The notes under the pieces were generated by a model that did no database searches, was not told the origin of the DNA, and worked only from the letters and a program-made list of their open reading frames with translations. From Scatosoma sp045632625 (GTDB lineage: Bacteria; Bacillota; Clostridia; Christensenellales; Borkfalkiaceae), in the NCBI GenBank assembly GCA_045632625.1, contig JAZQWZ010000040.1:1-32928 (forward strand): a stretch of DNA of 32,928 nucleotides. Reading direction: 5' to 3'. Both the position numbers and the translations under genes were made by a program. Positions 24,286-32,342 of the stretch are shown piece by piece. The number at the start of each line of letters is the position of its first letter. Positions within the stretch are counted from its first letter, which is position 1.

Positions 24286-24744
24286 TCAATTACCTAACAT
24301 CCCTAAAATTTCATCGGCGTTGGTGTCGGGTTTTACTTTGGGCATAATCGCTTGTATAATGCCTTGCTCGTCGATTAAGAACGTCGTTCTCACAACACCC
24401 ATATTTACTTTGCCGTACAGCTTTTTCTCTTGCCAAACTCCATACGCTTGAATTGCCGAAAGGTCGCTATCCGACAACAAAACAAACGGCAAATTATGCT
24501 TGGTTGCAAAATTTAAGTGCGAATTCACGCTATCCTTGCTAATGCCGATAACCACCGCGTTTTTATTTTCAATTTCCTTATTTTTAAGCGCGAACGCGCA
24601 TGCTTGCCTTGTGCAACCAGGCGTATTGTCTTTCGGGTAAAAATACAACACTACTTTCTTGCCGAGAAAATCGGACAACGAAACCATCTTCCCGTTTTTA
24701 TCGGGCAACGTAAACTGCGGTGCTTTCATTCCAACTTCTAACAT
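24286..24744 (-). CDS. bcp: Thioredoxin-dependent peroxiredoxin, Bcp/PrxQ type
   Basis: The 152-residue protein has the PrxQ active site TPGCTRQAC, with peroxidatic C44 and resolving C49, and normal length for the family. It reduces hydroperoxides in the cytoplasm using thioredoxin. AAGGAG lies before the ATG. It follows the metallophosphoesterase gene by 16 bp, so they may be co-transcribed. Confidence 0.95.
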   Translation of the reverse strand: MLEVGMKAPQFTLPDKNGKMVSLSDFLGKKVVLYFYPKDNTPGCTRQACAFALKNKEIENKNAVVIGISKDSVNSHLNFATKHNLPFVLLSDSDLSAIQAYGVWQEKKLYGKVNMGVVRTTFLIDEQGIIQAIMPKVKPDTNADEILGMLGN

Positions 24745-24760
24745 ATATTTAATGCTCCTT

Positions 24761-25543
24761 TTATTCTTCTATTATAATGCAATTAATTCGTTTGCTACGC
24801 ACCGTACACGCATCCAAAGCAATGATACCTTTTCCATAATACGGCGAATAATCCGCATTATCGCCTCGCTCTTCGCCATTCCCTTCGATTTTTGCATGTC
24901 CATAAGAACAATGCCAATGTCCACAGACTATCGTTTTATCAGGCTCAATAACGCCTTGACGAGCTGCTTCCATTCCATTATACCAACGCGCATAATTCCA
25001 CTCGGTTGCATCCACTTCACGCCAATTCTCTTTATAATAGAACGTATCCGCTCTACCACCGTAACCAAGCGCATCGCAGGGAATCCAACCATGAACAAAA
25101 ATATGATTTTTTGTCTCAAAATAATCTACCATCGCTGGAATAATCCGTTGAAAGAGCGGACTATTTTCAACCGCTTCACTGCACTTTGTCGGATTAGCAT
25201 ACGCCTCACTTAAAGACATATCTGAAAGCTTTATAATCGTATCGACCGTCCCGTTCTTCCAATGGTGCGTAAATATAACCGCAGAATTCATCCATCTATG
25301 AATATTTTTAACAAGTTCAATCGCTAAATCCTCATGATTACCACGAATAAGAATAACTTCGTCCTTATCCAATAAATCCACTATAAATTTTTGCAATTCC
25401 TTCGGTTCAGGACCACGGTCAAATAAATCCCCACAAACAATCAGCTTATGCGGCTCTCTATCTTCAAAAAAACCTTTTTCCGTCAATGCGGCAATTAGTT
25501 CCGTGTAAAACCCGTGAACATCCGCAACTACATAATATTTCAT
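24761..25543 (-). CDS. Calcineurin-like metallophosphoesterase
   Basis: The 260-residue protein has the two-metal phosphoesterase motifs in order: DVHG (8-11), GDLFDRG (38-44), GNHED (68-72), a later HG in FVHGW, and CGHWH. This set is shared by PP1-like protein phosphatases and diadenosine tetraphosphatases; the substrate cannot be fixed from motifs. GAGGGG lies 9 nt before the ATG. Confidence 0.9.
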   Translation of the reverse strand: MKYYVVADVHGFYTELIAALTEKGFFEDREPHKLIVCGDLFDRGPEPKELQKFIVDLLDKDEVILIRGNHEDLAIELVKNIHRWMNSAVIFTHHWKNGTVDTIIKLSDMSLSEAYANPTKCSEAVENSPLFQRIIPAMVDYFETKNHIFVHGWIPCDALGYGGRADTFYYKENWREVDATEWNYARWYNGMEAARQGVIEPDKTIVCGHWHCSYGHAKIEGNGEERGDNADYSPYYGKGIIALDACTVRSKRINCIIIEE

Positions 25544-25585
25544 TCATCCCCTCAATCTATTATTTCAACTGTTTTATAGGAAAAA

Positions 25586-26605
25586 TCAAAGAACTTTCCA
25601 GATTCCCTCTTTCTTTCCGCCAACACGTTCTATCTTGCCACTTTCTTGTAATGCCTTAATAGACGTTTTTACCGTTCGCAAAGATTTCCCTATTTTATCT
25701 GCAATTTCTTGCAAAGTAATTTTAGGCTGTTTTTGCAAAATCTCAACAATTAGCTGCTCTCTCGTAACGGTTTCTTCCGTCGAACTCTTTACTTCTTTGT
25801 AATTAACGTGCATTTCCCTGTTAGAAAGAATGTTATCTTCCCCTAAAAGCAAATTACGCAAAAAGAGTTCCAAATACTTCGTTGTTTCAAACACGCCTTT
25901 CGCTCTATTATTATAATTTGCCCGAACAAGCGCGTTTCTAAAATACCAAGAATTTTCCGCAAAGATATCATTGGTTACGTTAAAGCCAAGCTTTCCTAAA
26001 TACTTAATAAGGAAAACCGCGGTCGTCCTTGTATTCCCTTCGCCAAAAATGTGAATTTGCCATAAATTCGATATAAATCTTGCAATATGCGATATGATGT
26101 GTTCGGTCGAAAGTCCGTTATAATTAAAATTCTTTTCCACCCCGAAATCGTATTCTAACGTTTCGCGAAGATTAAAAGCATTTCCATACGTAACGGTGTC
26201 CCCATCTAAAACCCACTCGTCTTTGGTTATGTTATAATCACGGATCCGCCCCGCGTGAGAATATATCCCTTCAAAAAGACGTTTATGAATAGCCATAAGC
26301 TCTACGGGAGAAAATACAAATGAGTTTTCGGATATAATCTGTGCAATGCGAACGGACACTTTATCTGCTTCTTCCGTACGGTCTGCTTTGGTTTTGCTCG
26401 TTTTATAATAAGACGAAATCAACGCGTGCGCATCGTCAAAAGAAATATCCCCGTTGATGTTTTGTTCGGCAGTTTTAATCAAATACTCTGATGGTTCTAA
26501 CCCGTCCACCTGTTGCAATCCGATTGCCGTTTTCCAAGCATAACTTTTATAATATTTTGTAGGTTCTTTCTCTTTGGAATATTCTTCAAAAATTTCGTCG
26601 CTCAT
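25586..26605 (-). CDS. Fic-family AMP-transferase with C-terminal winged helix
   Basis: The start is the ATG at 26605 with AAAAGGAG upstream (339 residues); the frame is open 12 codons further. The Fic motif reads HIFGEGNTRT (H185, N191, R193), with Ile in place of the usual Pro. Fic enzymes attach AMP or related groups to target proteins. Residues 45-63 (AEQNINGDISFDDAHALIS) are in the style of VbhA-like inhibitory segments, but the usual S/T-x3-E-G/N motif is not clear. The last 60 residues form a winged helix (LQEIADKIGKSLRTVKTSI), so the protein probably also regulates transcription, perhaps at the repeats in its own promoter. Confidence 0.85.
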   Translation of the reverse strand: MSDEIFEEYSKEKEPTKYYKSYAWKTAIGLQQVDGLEPSEYLIKTAEQNINGDISFDDAHALISSYYKTSKTKADRTEEADKVSVRIAQIISENSFVFSPVELMAIHKRLFEGIYSHAGRIRDYNITKDEWVLDGDTVTYGNAFNLRETLEYDFGVEKNFNYNGLSTEHIISHIARFISNLWQIHIFGEGNTRTTAVFLIKYLGKLGFNVTNDIFAENSWYFRNALVRANYNNRAKGVFETTKYLELFLRNLLLGEDNILSNREMHVNYKEVKSSTEETVTREQLIVEILQKQPKITLQEIADKIGKSLRTVKTSIKALQESGKIERVGGKKEGIWKVL

Positions 26606-26628
26606 TTCTTTACTCCTTTTTATAGGTA

Positions 26629-26692
26629 TATTATACCACAAAAAAATGTAAAGTGCAACAATTTAAAGTGCAATTTTTCTTATTTTGCACTT
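26629..26692 (-). promoter_or_regulatory. Fic promoter region with AAGTGCAA repeats
   Basis: A TGGTATAAT extended -10 lies just upstream of the Fic ribosome binding site. AAGTGCAA occurs at 26651-26658 and 26666-26673, and inverted at 26685-26692, across the -35 region. The spacing suggests binding sites for a dimeric regulator, possibly the Fic protein's own winged helix. Confidence 0.5.
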
Positions 26693-26891
26693 AAGCGGTA
26701 CACTTTACCACAAACACGTTGCCTTATACCCTTTCGGGTTGATTTTTATTAAAAATTAACGTATTATACCCGATGGGGTGTATTGTTTTTTCAAAGAAGA
26801 TTCCCGCTATATTGTTCGCAAGTTATTTTTTGGGCAAACCCAGAAAAATGCTAATGAAACTCAAAATTTTCTCAACTTTTTCATGAAAAAA
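26693..26891. other. Intergenic stretch without a gene
   Basis: Between the Fic promoter and the hipA terminator I see no gene. Two similar segments, TATACCC followed by a G-rich TTTCGGG or GATGGGG, occur about 40 bp apart (about 26725 and 26766). Their role is unknown. Confidence 0.4.
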
Positions 26892-26892
26892 T

Positions 26893-26923
26893 GAGGTTAA
26901 GCATACACTTTACGCTTAACCTC
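26893..26923 (-). terminator. Intrinsic terminator after hipA
   Basis: A perfect 10-bp stem GAGGTTAAGC/GCTTAACCTC with an 11-nt loop, followed on the minus strand by ATTTTTTCAT. Its sequence is closely similar to the terminator at 28672-28701. Confidence 0.8.
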
Positions 26924-26937
26924 AAGCCCTTTATTTG

Positions 26938-28197
26938 TTAATAACACAACGCAAACGCCGACTTCATATATTCAATCGAGCTCTTGCTTAAACCGTTTTT
27001 CTCGGCTATTTTGCGCCAATTATCACGCACCGTAGACACGATTTCATCTGCCAAAGCAACCGCTTCTTTTTGGGGTATCATAAACTGTTCCGCAACTTCA
27101 ACCGCCAAATCAACGGAAAGCGAATTATCTTCTTCGGAAACGTTCAAAGATAAGCTCGCCCCGTCGGGAATCGGATTCACGTCGTATAAGGCAGATAATC
27201 TCCAACCCTTAGACGTAAGAATGAAACCGTGATTTCTTAAATGGTCGTCCGTGTTGGAAACCGCCATATTAAATACGATTCGCCTCCAAAGTTCTTTCAA
27301 ATCTTCCTGCGGAGCGGCTCCGTATGCTCCAATAAACGCAGCAATATCCAAATATCCCGTTCCGTCCGTTGCGTTTGCGCCGTCCTTTTTCCCAAGAGCT
27401 GTCATCGCAGACATAAAGTGAATTCTTTTTACTCCCTCACGGTCAAAGCGTTTCACCAAAAACGTACTACCGAACTTGGAAAACTTCATCAATCTTGATT
27501 CGGGAACATTCAATCTACATAATTTTGCCAAATCGTGTACCGTCTTTTCCCACGCACCAGAATCGTATTCGTCGTGTTTAGACGGGAATTTTGCAATCCA
27601 AAGGCTTCCATCAACATCCTTTACCGTTGCTTTCGGTCTTGCACCACCCAACGAAGAACCGGGCGCAAGTAATTGTTTCAGCCATTTTCCATCCAAAAGA
27701 TTTTCGTCTTTTTCAAATTCTCTGGACGCTTCTTCCAACGTGCGCAAATTCTCAAACGGCGGTGTGGATAAATCTTTTTCACTCGAAAGATATTCTCCAC
27801 CTTCCTCCAAAGAAAAACGCAAAGCACCCATTCTCGCTTCATCGTAAACGCCCAATAAAAAATCGCTTTCATTTAACGGTCTTGGCTTTAATCTACCTTC
27901 TTCGTTTGCTGCAATTTTTTCACGACGTTTCATCAAAATCCGTCCCCAGCGATCGGGAGCTGTATCGGAAAATACACCAAAAAGAGATTTCTCCAACGGC
28001 AAATACTGCCTACCGCTGTACAACTGCAAATCATAATCAAAAAAATGCTCAGCAAATTCACTTTGCAAAAATGCCTTATCATACTCAAAAGAGAATTTTT
28101 CTGCACCTCTTTGATAATCAGCAAATAAACATCCGACTTTTATCTTCACGTCAACGTCATTGTCTATATAGACATAAATTTTCTTTCCTTGCGCCAT
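26938..28197 (-). CDS. hipA: HipA-family serine/threonine kinase toxin
   Basis: The 419-residue protein has the HipA kinase features: a glycine-rich loop SSLGGARPK (181-189), a likely ATP-binding lysine in WIAKFPSKHD (K203), the catalytic segment NTDDHLRNH (315-323) and the metal-binding DVNP (339-342). E. coli HipA phosphorylates glutamyl-tRNA synthetase and halts growth. The target here is unknown. It starts 3 bases after the hipB stop, so the pair is translationally coupled. Length and motifs are intact, so it should be active. Confidence 0.95.
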   Translation of the reverse strand: MAQGKKIYVYIDNDVDVKIKVGCLFADYQRGAEKFSFEYDKAFLQSEFAEHFFDYDLQLYSGRQYLPLEKSLFGVFSDTAPDRWGRILMKRREKIAANEEGRLKPRPLNESDFLLGVYDEARMGALRFSLEEGGEYLSSEKDLSTPPFENLRTLEEASREFEKDENLLDGKWLKQLLAPGSSLGGARPKATVKDVDGSLWIAKFPSKHDEYDSGAWEKTVHDLAKLCRLNVPESRLMKFSKFGSTFLVKRFDREGVKRIHFMSAMTALGKKDGANATDGTGYLDIAAFIGAYGAAPQEDLKELWRRIVFNMAVSNTDDHLRNHGFILTSKGWRLSALYDVNPIPDGASLSLNVSEEDNSLSVDLAVEVAEQFMIPQKEAVALADEIVSTVRDNWRKIAEKNGLSKSSIEYMKSAFALCY

Positions 28198-28200
28198 ACG

Positions 28201-28521
28201 TTAATCCTCCTTCTTCTTCGCGCGTTGGCGAACGGGCAATTTTAAGTCCTGCATCGTTCTTCCCCACACGTCGTCTTTTGCAACCAATAATAAGTCTTTA
28301 TCCATATTATTCAGCGCATGCAAAACAGCAGCATAATACCCGATAGCAACGGACGGACTTCCATTTTCAATCGACCATAACGTTGCCCTACTGATATTAG
28401 CACGTTCACAAACCAATTCCATCGACAAATTTCTTCTAAGACGAGCCAATTTAATTTGCTCGCCCATTTGCGCTAATATTTTTTGCGTTTCTGGAAATAA
28501 CACTACTGTTTTTCTTTTCAT
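28201..28521 (-). CDS. hipB: HipB-like XRE antitoxin
   Basis: The 106-residue protein has a central helix-turn-helix (RRNLSMELVCERANISRATL) and a Lys/Arg-rich C-terminus. HipB-type antitoxins bind HipA and repress the operon. The gene is directly upstream of hipA. A palindrome AGATATGAATATCT lies between its promoter and start and is a probable operator. Confidence 0.9.
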   Translation of the reverse strand: MKRKTVVLFPETQKILAQMGEQIKLARLRRNLSMELVCERANISRATLWSIENGSPSVAIGYYAAVLHALNNMDKDLLLVAKDDVWGRTMQDLKLPVRQRAKKKED

Positions 28522-28542
28522 AATATACTTTTCTCCACAAAA

Positions 28543-28598
28543 AGATATGAATATCTCTTAATGTTTACTATTATATACAAATATTATACTTTTGTCAA
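28543..28598 (-). promoter_or_regulatory. hipBA promoter and operator
   Basis: TTGACA (28598-28593), 17 bp and TATAAT (28575-28570) make a perfect consensus promoter. The palindrome AGATATGAATATCT (28543-28556) lies about 14 bp downstream of the -10, around the transcription start, where HipB binding would block initiation. Confidence 0.8.
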
Positions 28599-28671
28599 TA
28601 ATAATTGACCTAATTTCAAAATATTTTATAACTACTCTTACGGGAAAAGTTACCCTTTTAGCAAGAAAAAT

Positions 28672-28701
28672 GAGGTTAGGCATACATTTACGCCTAACCT
28701 C
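28672..28701 (-). terminator. Intrinsic terminator after the HTH gene
   Basis: A perfect stem GAGGTTAGGC/GCCTAACCTC with a 10-nt loop, followed on the minus strand by ATTTTTC. It is nearly the same hairpin as at 26893-26923, with compensatory base changes in the stem. Confidence 0.75.
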
Positions 28702-28746
28702 AATCTCTTAATCCTATTTATTGACTTCACTGTATATCAAAAAGAA

Positions 28747-29259
28747 TCACGCAAAATACCATTTGCCATTTTCAATTACTATAATTTCCTCGCTCACCAA
28801 CAAGCTAACTTCTATATACGCAGAGTCTTCATCAATTACAACTCTAATATTATATTCAAGGTTATGCTCGCCATAATAAGAGATAATATCGTGGTGATAG
28901 CATTGGGGATCATCCACAATACAAGCATCCAACACAATTTTATATCCACCCTTTTCTTCTAACGCCTCAACATCGTAAAACACTTTTTGTCTAAAACTTT
29001 CCTCAGTTGCATTTTTAAAAGGCTCTATACCATTTTGCGAAAGCGCAGCAAGCTCATCGAGCATCTTAACAAATTTAATAGTTTCAAGATTAATCATTTT
29101 ATCCCTCCTCATACTTGTAAATATCATTTGAAAAACATAATCGGGAGGACTTGCAATACCCTGCTCCCAATTCCTCAATGTTCCTACGGGAATCCCAAAG
29201 TGTTCAGCAAATTCCCGCTGTGACATATTTGTTGCACGCCTTAAATCACTAACTTTCAT
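28747..29259 (-). CDS. Helix-turn-helix protein with unknown C-terminal domain
   Basis: The ATG at 29259 with GGAGGTGAT upstream gives 170 residues; a longer frame to 29301 would run through the operator and is unlikely. Residues 1-35 form a helix-turn-helix (MSQREFAEHFGIPVGTLRNW) like MqsA/HigA-type antitoxins. The C-terminal 100 residues are acidic and beta-rich and not recognised. Its promoter carries two palindromic sites, so it probably represses itself. No toxin partner of normal size lies beside it, so it could be an orphan antitoxin or a lone regulator. Confidence 0.75.
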   Translation of the reverse strand: MKVSDLRRATNMSQREFAEHFGIPVGTLRNWEQGIASPPDYVFQMIFTSMRRDKMINLETIKFVKMLDELAALSQNGIEPFKNATEESFRQKVFYDVEALEEKGGYKIVLDACIVDDPQCYHHDIISYYGEHNLEYNIRVVIDEDSAYIEVSLLVSEEIIVIENGKWYFA

Positions 29260-29281
29260 TATTATCACCTCCACCAAATTA

Positions 29282-29337
29282 GTACACAATTTGTGTACCA
29301 TTGGTTGTATTATACACAGATTGCGTACTCATGTCAA
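29282..29337 (-). promoter_or_regulatory. Promoter and twin operators of the HTH gene
   Basis: TTGACA (29337-29332), 17 bp and TATAAT (29314-29309) form a consensus promoter. A perfect palindrome GTACACAA-T-TTGTGTAC (29282-29298) lies downstream of the -10. An imperfect copy (GTACGCAATCTGTGTATA, 29328-29311) fills the spacer and -10. Confidence 0.8.
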
Positions 29338-29464
29338 GCGATTTTATAAAAATAAATGAAAAATTTTCTTTAATTTTGATATTTTTATCATTTGCCCGTT
29401 TTTATCCTCTCGTACAACAATCTATTTTCATTATAATATAAGATTCTAATCACTCCACCAAAAC

Positions 29465-29958
29465 ACTTCCCAATTTTGCTGTTTTTTAGGGACGGAAAAT
29501 CTTTTGGGTTTAAAAAAATGCAAAAAAATCACACTTTTTATCTCTTTTTAAGCTTATTTATGCTTAAAATTAGGTTTCAAAGCGTAATATTAATGCTATT
29601 TCCCCCAATAAAAGCAGTTTCATCTACCCCCCTCCAAACCATTTGGGAAAAATTGGGAAGTTTTACAAAAAATCCCTTGGGTCAACCTCTTTACAAAAAT
29701 TAAGCTTGTTTTGGAGGGTATCCATGAAAAAATGCCACTTTTCACATTTTTTAGGCAAAATTGGACCAAAGTGTGAATTTGCCATTGGGTAGATTTGGGA
29801 AGTTCACATTTTTTTGTGATTTTTAAGAGATTTTGAACAGTCACGCGGAACGTCGATTTTGGGGCATTTTTAAGGGTTTTTCGTGCGTTTTTGCCCCGTT
29901 TTCGCACTTTGCTGTGTTACCCAGAAAACAGCGATTTTTGCGCCTCCAAGCCTTAAAA
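29465..29958 (+). repeat. Long direct repeat, copy 1 (494 bp)
   Basis: By hand alignment this stretch is about 95% identical to 31607-32101 (about two dozen substitutions and a one-base indel) in the same orientation. It has no credible gene. It contains several TTGGGAA motifs (29643, 29653, 29795; inverted at the left end) and TTCACA/TGTGAA motifs, as seen in integrase arm-site regions. It ends in CCTTAAAA, matching the anticodon-loop sequence of tRNA-Leu(UAA). The AbiEii stop codon lies 6 bp beyond. Confidence 0.9.
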
Positions 29959-29964
29959 GTCTAT

Positions 29965-30868
29965 TTAATTAAATGTTTCGCTTTCAATGACATTCTTTAA
30001 GACCGTCATCGCCTCCGCATACGACACTTCTTCATACAATAATTTTGCGGTAATTTCTTCGTAATCGCTCTTATACGTATCTTCTTTTATAATCTTATTC
30101 AACAATTCGGGAACACTCACGCCGTCTTGCGCAGACAAACAAAATCCTTTGCCTTTACGCGCCTCCCTGACTTCCTTTACCAACGCCTTAAAATTGTCAT
30201 CGAATTTTACCAGCGGATACATTTTATATAAATCGTATAAATGTCTGGAATGCTCGAATATTCGTCCATCTAAATAATAATCGCAAACGGCAAAAACTTT
30301 GTCGATAAACGTTCTATCCAACGCTTGTACGCTCACTTCAAACGGTTGCAAAGTATACGCTTCAACGATATCCCGTCTTTCTAAGTTCGTCAAATAATCA
30401 TAAATAAGGCTCGACGCAAGCATCTTTACGCAAGGGAAAGACTTAACCATCAAAACCGTTTCGATATATAAATTTTCTTTTACACCTCGCAAAGAATAAA
30501 TAGGCGTATAATTAATTTCATAACGGTTGAACTGATTGCGGCTTTGGATTTTTTCCTCATTCAAGATAGGCAATTCGTATTCCTTACAAATTTCCACGAT
30601 TGCTTTCTTCAAATTTTGCTTTTTACTATTCGTAGGATCGGAAGAAATCGTAATATCAATATCTTCAGAAAAACGTTCAATCAGTTTATAACATTTAGAA
30701 AGCGACGTACCGCCCTTGAAAATCAATTCGGGTACTCTTTTAGCAAGCTCACCTAAAACAAGCGTTACGTAATAATCTTTCTCAATAATTGCAGGCGGCA
30801 CTTTTTTTCCATTCACTTGCGCCTAAAACAACCTGCTCGAACAATTCTTTTTCTTTATGCAATCTCAT
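29965..30868 (-). pseudogene. abiEii: AbiEii nucleotidyltransferase toxin, frame interrupted at an A7 run
   Basis: From a GTG at 30816 the 283-residue frame carries the AbiEii/AbiGii nucleotidyltransferase core: FKGGTSLSKCYKLIERFSED with two metal-binding aspartates (D52, D54). AbiEii toxins act on tRNA or nucleotides and stop growth. The family's normal N-terminus is in another frame: an ATG at 30868, overlapping abiEi by 14 bp, encodes MRLHKEKELFEQVVLGASEW. The two frames meet at GG-A7-GTG (about 30802-30808 on the plus strand). With six As the frame would run through as WKKVPPAIIEKDYY. This is a one-base expansion, an assembly error, or a slippage switch. A truncated product from the GTG is also possible. 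Confidence 0.75.
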
Positions 30869-31481
30869 ACAGCACCCCGCTTTGCAACAAATTCTTCACC
30901 GCTTTCGCCGGGAAATTTTGTGCATATGCCACAACCTCATCCCGCGTCCACTTTTTGTCACGAATATATGCTATTACCCCAGCAAAACTCGTATCCTTAT
31001 CCATTTTATTGATATCTATGCCATTAAAAAACTCCATCAAACGGAATAATTCCACGTTCTCCGCTGTAATCGTCATACGAGCTTTACGCAAAATCACCTT
31101 TTGATATCCTATCATAACTTCACGACGGCGCCATGTTTCGTTATTCGTAAAAATTTCCATTACAGTAGGTACCTGCGTAGTTACCCCCATAGAATTTAAG
31201 AGTAATGTTCCGCCATAAATACCGTAAATAGAATTTCCTGAGCTAATATACTTTTTTTCAATTATCTTTTGCGGATTCAACTTCGATACACCAAGCAATG
31301 TTTTAGTAGGAATATAATAAACGCCGTTATCATAACGCATCAACGCGCCGTTTTTTACTGCCTCCGCAATGAATTGATAAATACGTGGACGAGAATAATC
31401 CGAAAGAAGTGCTTGTATTTCCTCCATAAAAATAGGCGTGTTCGGCTTGAATGCGCTATTTAATTTTTCCATCAAAACCAT
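30855..31481 (-). CDS. abiEi: AbiEi-family antitoxin
   Basis: The 208-residue protein starts with a winged helix (about 15-60, SDYSRPRIYQFIAEAVKNGAL) followed by the alpha/beta domain typical of AbiEi antitoxins of type IV toxin-antitoxin systems. These repress their own promoter and neutralise AbiEii without direct binding. Its end overlaps the natural abiEii start by 14 bp, the usual arrangement. AGGAGG is 5 nt before the ATG. A consensus promoter with an inverted repeat lies upstream. Confidence 0.9.
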   Translation of the reverse strand: MVLMEKLNSAFKPNTPIFMEEIQALLSDYSRPRIYQFIAEAVKNGALMRYDNGVYYIPTKTLLGVSKLNPQKIIEKKYISSGNSIYGIYGGTLLLNSMGVTTQVPTVMEIFTNNETWRRREVMIGYQKVILRKARMTITAENVELFRLMEFFNGIDINKMDKDTSFAGVIAYIRDKKWTRDEVVAYAQNFPAKAVKNLLQSGVLYEIA

Positions 31482-31517
31482 AATACCCTCCTATGCTTAG
31501 TATTCGTCTTTTTATAT

Positions 31518-31546
31518 ATTATACACATTTTGACATTGATTGTCAA
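31518..31546 (-). promoter_or_regulatory. abiE promoter with operator-like inverted repeat
   Basis: TTGACA (31546-31541), 17 bp and TATAAT (31523-31518). The -35 box is one arm of an inverted repeat TTGACA/TGTCAA with a 5-nt gap, a likely AbiEi binding site. Confidence 0.8.
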
Positions 31547-31606
31547 TAGTTTTCTATAAAAATATCTCTTTTTTGTAATAATTGACGCACCCTCAACAAT
31601 ATTTTT

Positions 31607-32101
31607 ACTTCCCAATTTTGCTGTTTTTTAGGGACGGAAAATCTTTTGGGTGAGAAAAAATGCAAAAAAATCACACTTTTTATCTCTTTTTAAGCTTATT
31701 TATGCTTAAAATTAGGTTTCAAAGCGTAATATTAATGCTATTTTCCCCAATAAAAGCAGTTTCATCTACACCTCGCCAAACTATTTGGGAAAAATTGGGA
31801 AGTTTTACAAAAAATCCCTTGGGTCAATCTCTTTACAAAAATTAAGCTTATTTTAGAGGGTATCCATGAAAAAATGCCACTATTCACAATTTTTTAGGCA
31901 AAATTGGGCTCAAGTGTGAATTTGCCATTGGGTAGATTTGGGAAGTTCACATTTTTTTGTGATTTTTAGAAGATTTTGAACAGTCGTGCGGAACGTCGAT
32001 TTTGGGGCATTTTTAGGGGGTTTTCGTGCGTTTTTGCCCCGTTTTCGCACTTTGCTGTGTTACCCAGAAAACAGCGATTTTTTTGCCTCCAAGCCTTAAA
32101 A
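31607..32101 (+). repeat. Long direct repeat, copy 2 (495 bp), ending in tRNA-Leu
   Basis: Same-orientation partner of 29465-29958. Its last seven bases, CTTAAAA (32095-32101), are at once the end of the repeat and the anticodon loop of the tRNA-Leu(UAA) remnant that follows. That is where a tyrosine recombinase crossover in a tRNA attachment site would be expected. The repeat starts about 60 bp upstream of the abiE promoter. Confidence 0.9.
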
Positions 32102-32149
32102 TCCCTCGGTAGAGATACCGTGCCGGTTCAAGTCCGGCCACGAGCACCA
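32095..32149 (+). tRNA. 3' fragment of tRNA-Leu(UAA), probable attachment site
   Basis: The fragment begins in the anticodon loop (CTTAAAA, anticodon TAA at 32097-32099). It continues with the 3' anticodon strand TCCCT, a long variable arm CGGTA-GAGA-TACCG as in class II tRNAs, a T-arm GCCGG-TTCAAGT-CCGGC, the acceptor strand CACGAGC, A and an encoded CCA. The 5' half (acceptor, D-arm, AGGGA anticodon strand) is replaced by the 495-bp repeat. It is thus a displaced tRNA end, as left when an element integrates in a tRNA gene. It cannot make a functional tRNA. Confidence 0.9.
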
Positions 32150-32154
32150 AAAAA

Positions 32155-32181
32155 GTCGTATCGCTTGATACGGCTTTTTTT
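32155..32181 (+). terminator. Intrinsic terminator behind the tRNA-Leu fragment
   Basis: GTCGTATC/GATACGGC with a GCTT loop (one G-U pair), flanked by A- and T-runs. It lies 5 nt after the CCA and originally ended the tRNA transcript or came with the element. Confidence 0.85.
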
Positions 32182-32200
32182 GGTTGTTTTTCGTATATTT

Positions 32201-32342
32201 GGACGGACTTGTGGGTGGGAGCCAATCCACGCGTGTGGATTGCTTTGCCTCTATATAGTATTTCTTCGAATATGCACAACGGCAAAGGCGACAATTGATA
32301 ATTGTCGAGCGGGGCGTCTCCGCTAAAGGAACAAGTCCGGCC
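32201..32342. repeat. 142-bp segment bounded by inverted repeats, with three inner hairpins
   Basis: GGACGGACTTGT (32201-32212) is the reverse complement of 32331-32342 with one mismatch. Inside lie CAATCCAC/GTGGATTG (32223-32242), GACAATT/AATTGTC (32290-32306) and AGCGG/CCGCT (32308-32324). The right arm is part of a second tRNA-Leu 3' end. The segment could be a miniature insertion, a recombination site or a folded RNA. Confidence 0.5.

Noticed and set aside
31660..31845. A 61-codon open frame present in both 495-bp repeats (also at 29521-29703)
   Set aside because: No ribosome binding site, and several of the few differences between copies change amino acids, including non-conservative ones. 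The frame overlaps AT-rich repeat motifs and looks like chance.
29465..32101. CRISPR array or insertion sequence as the source of the repeats
   Set aside because: There are only two copies 2.1 kb apart, no short periodic repeat-spacer pattern, no transposase and no terminal inverted repeats.
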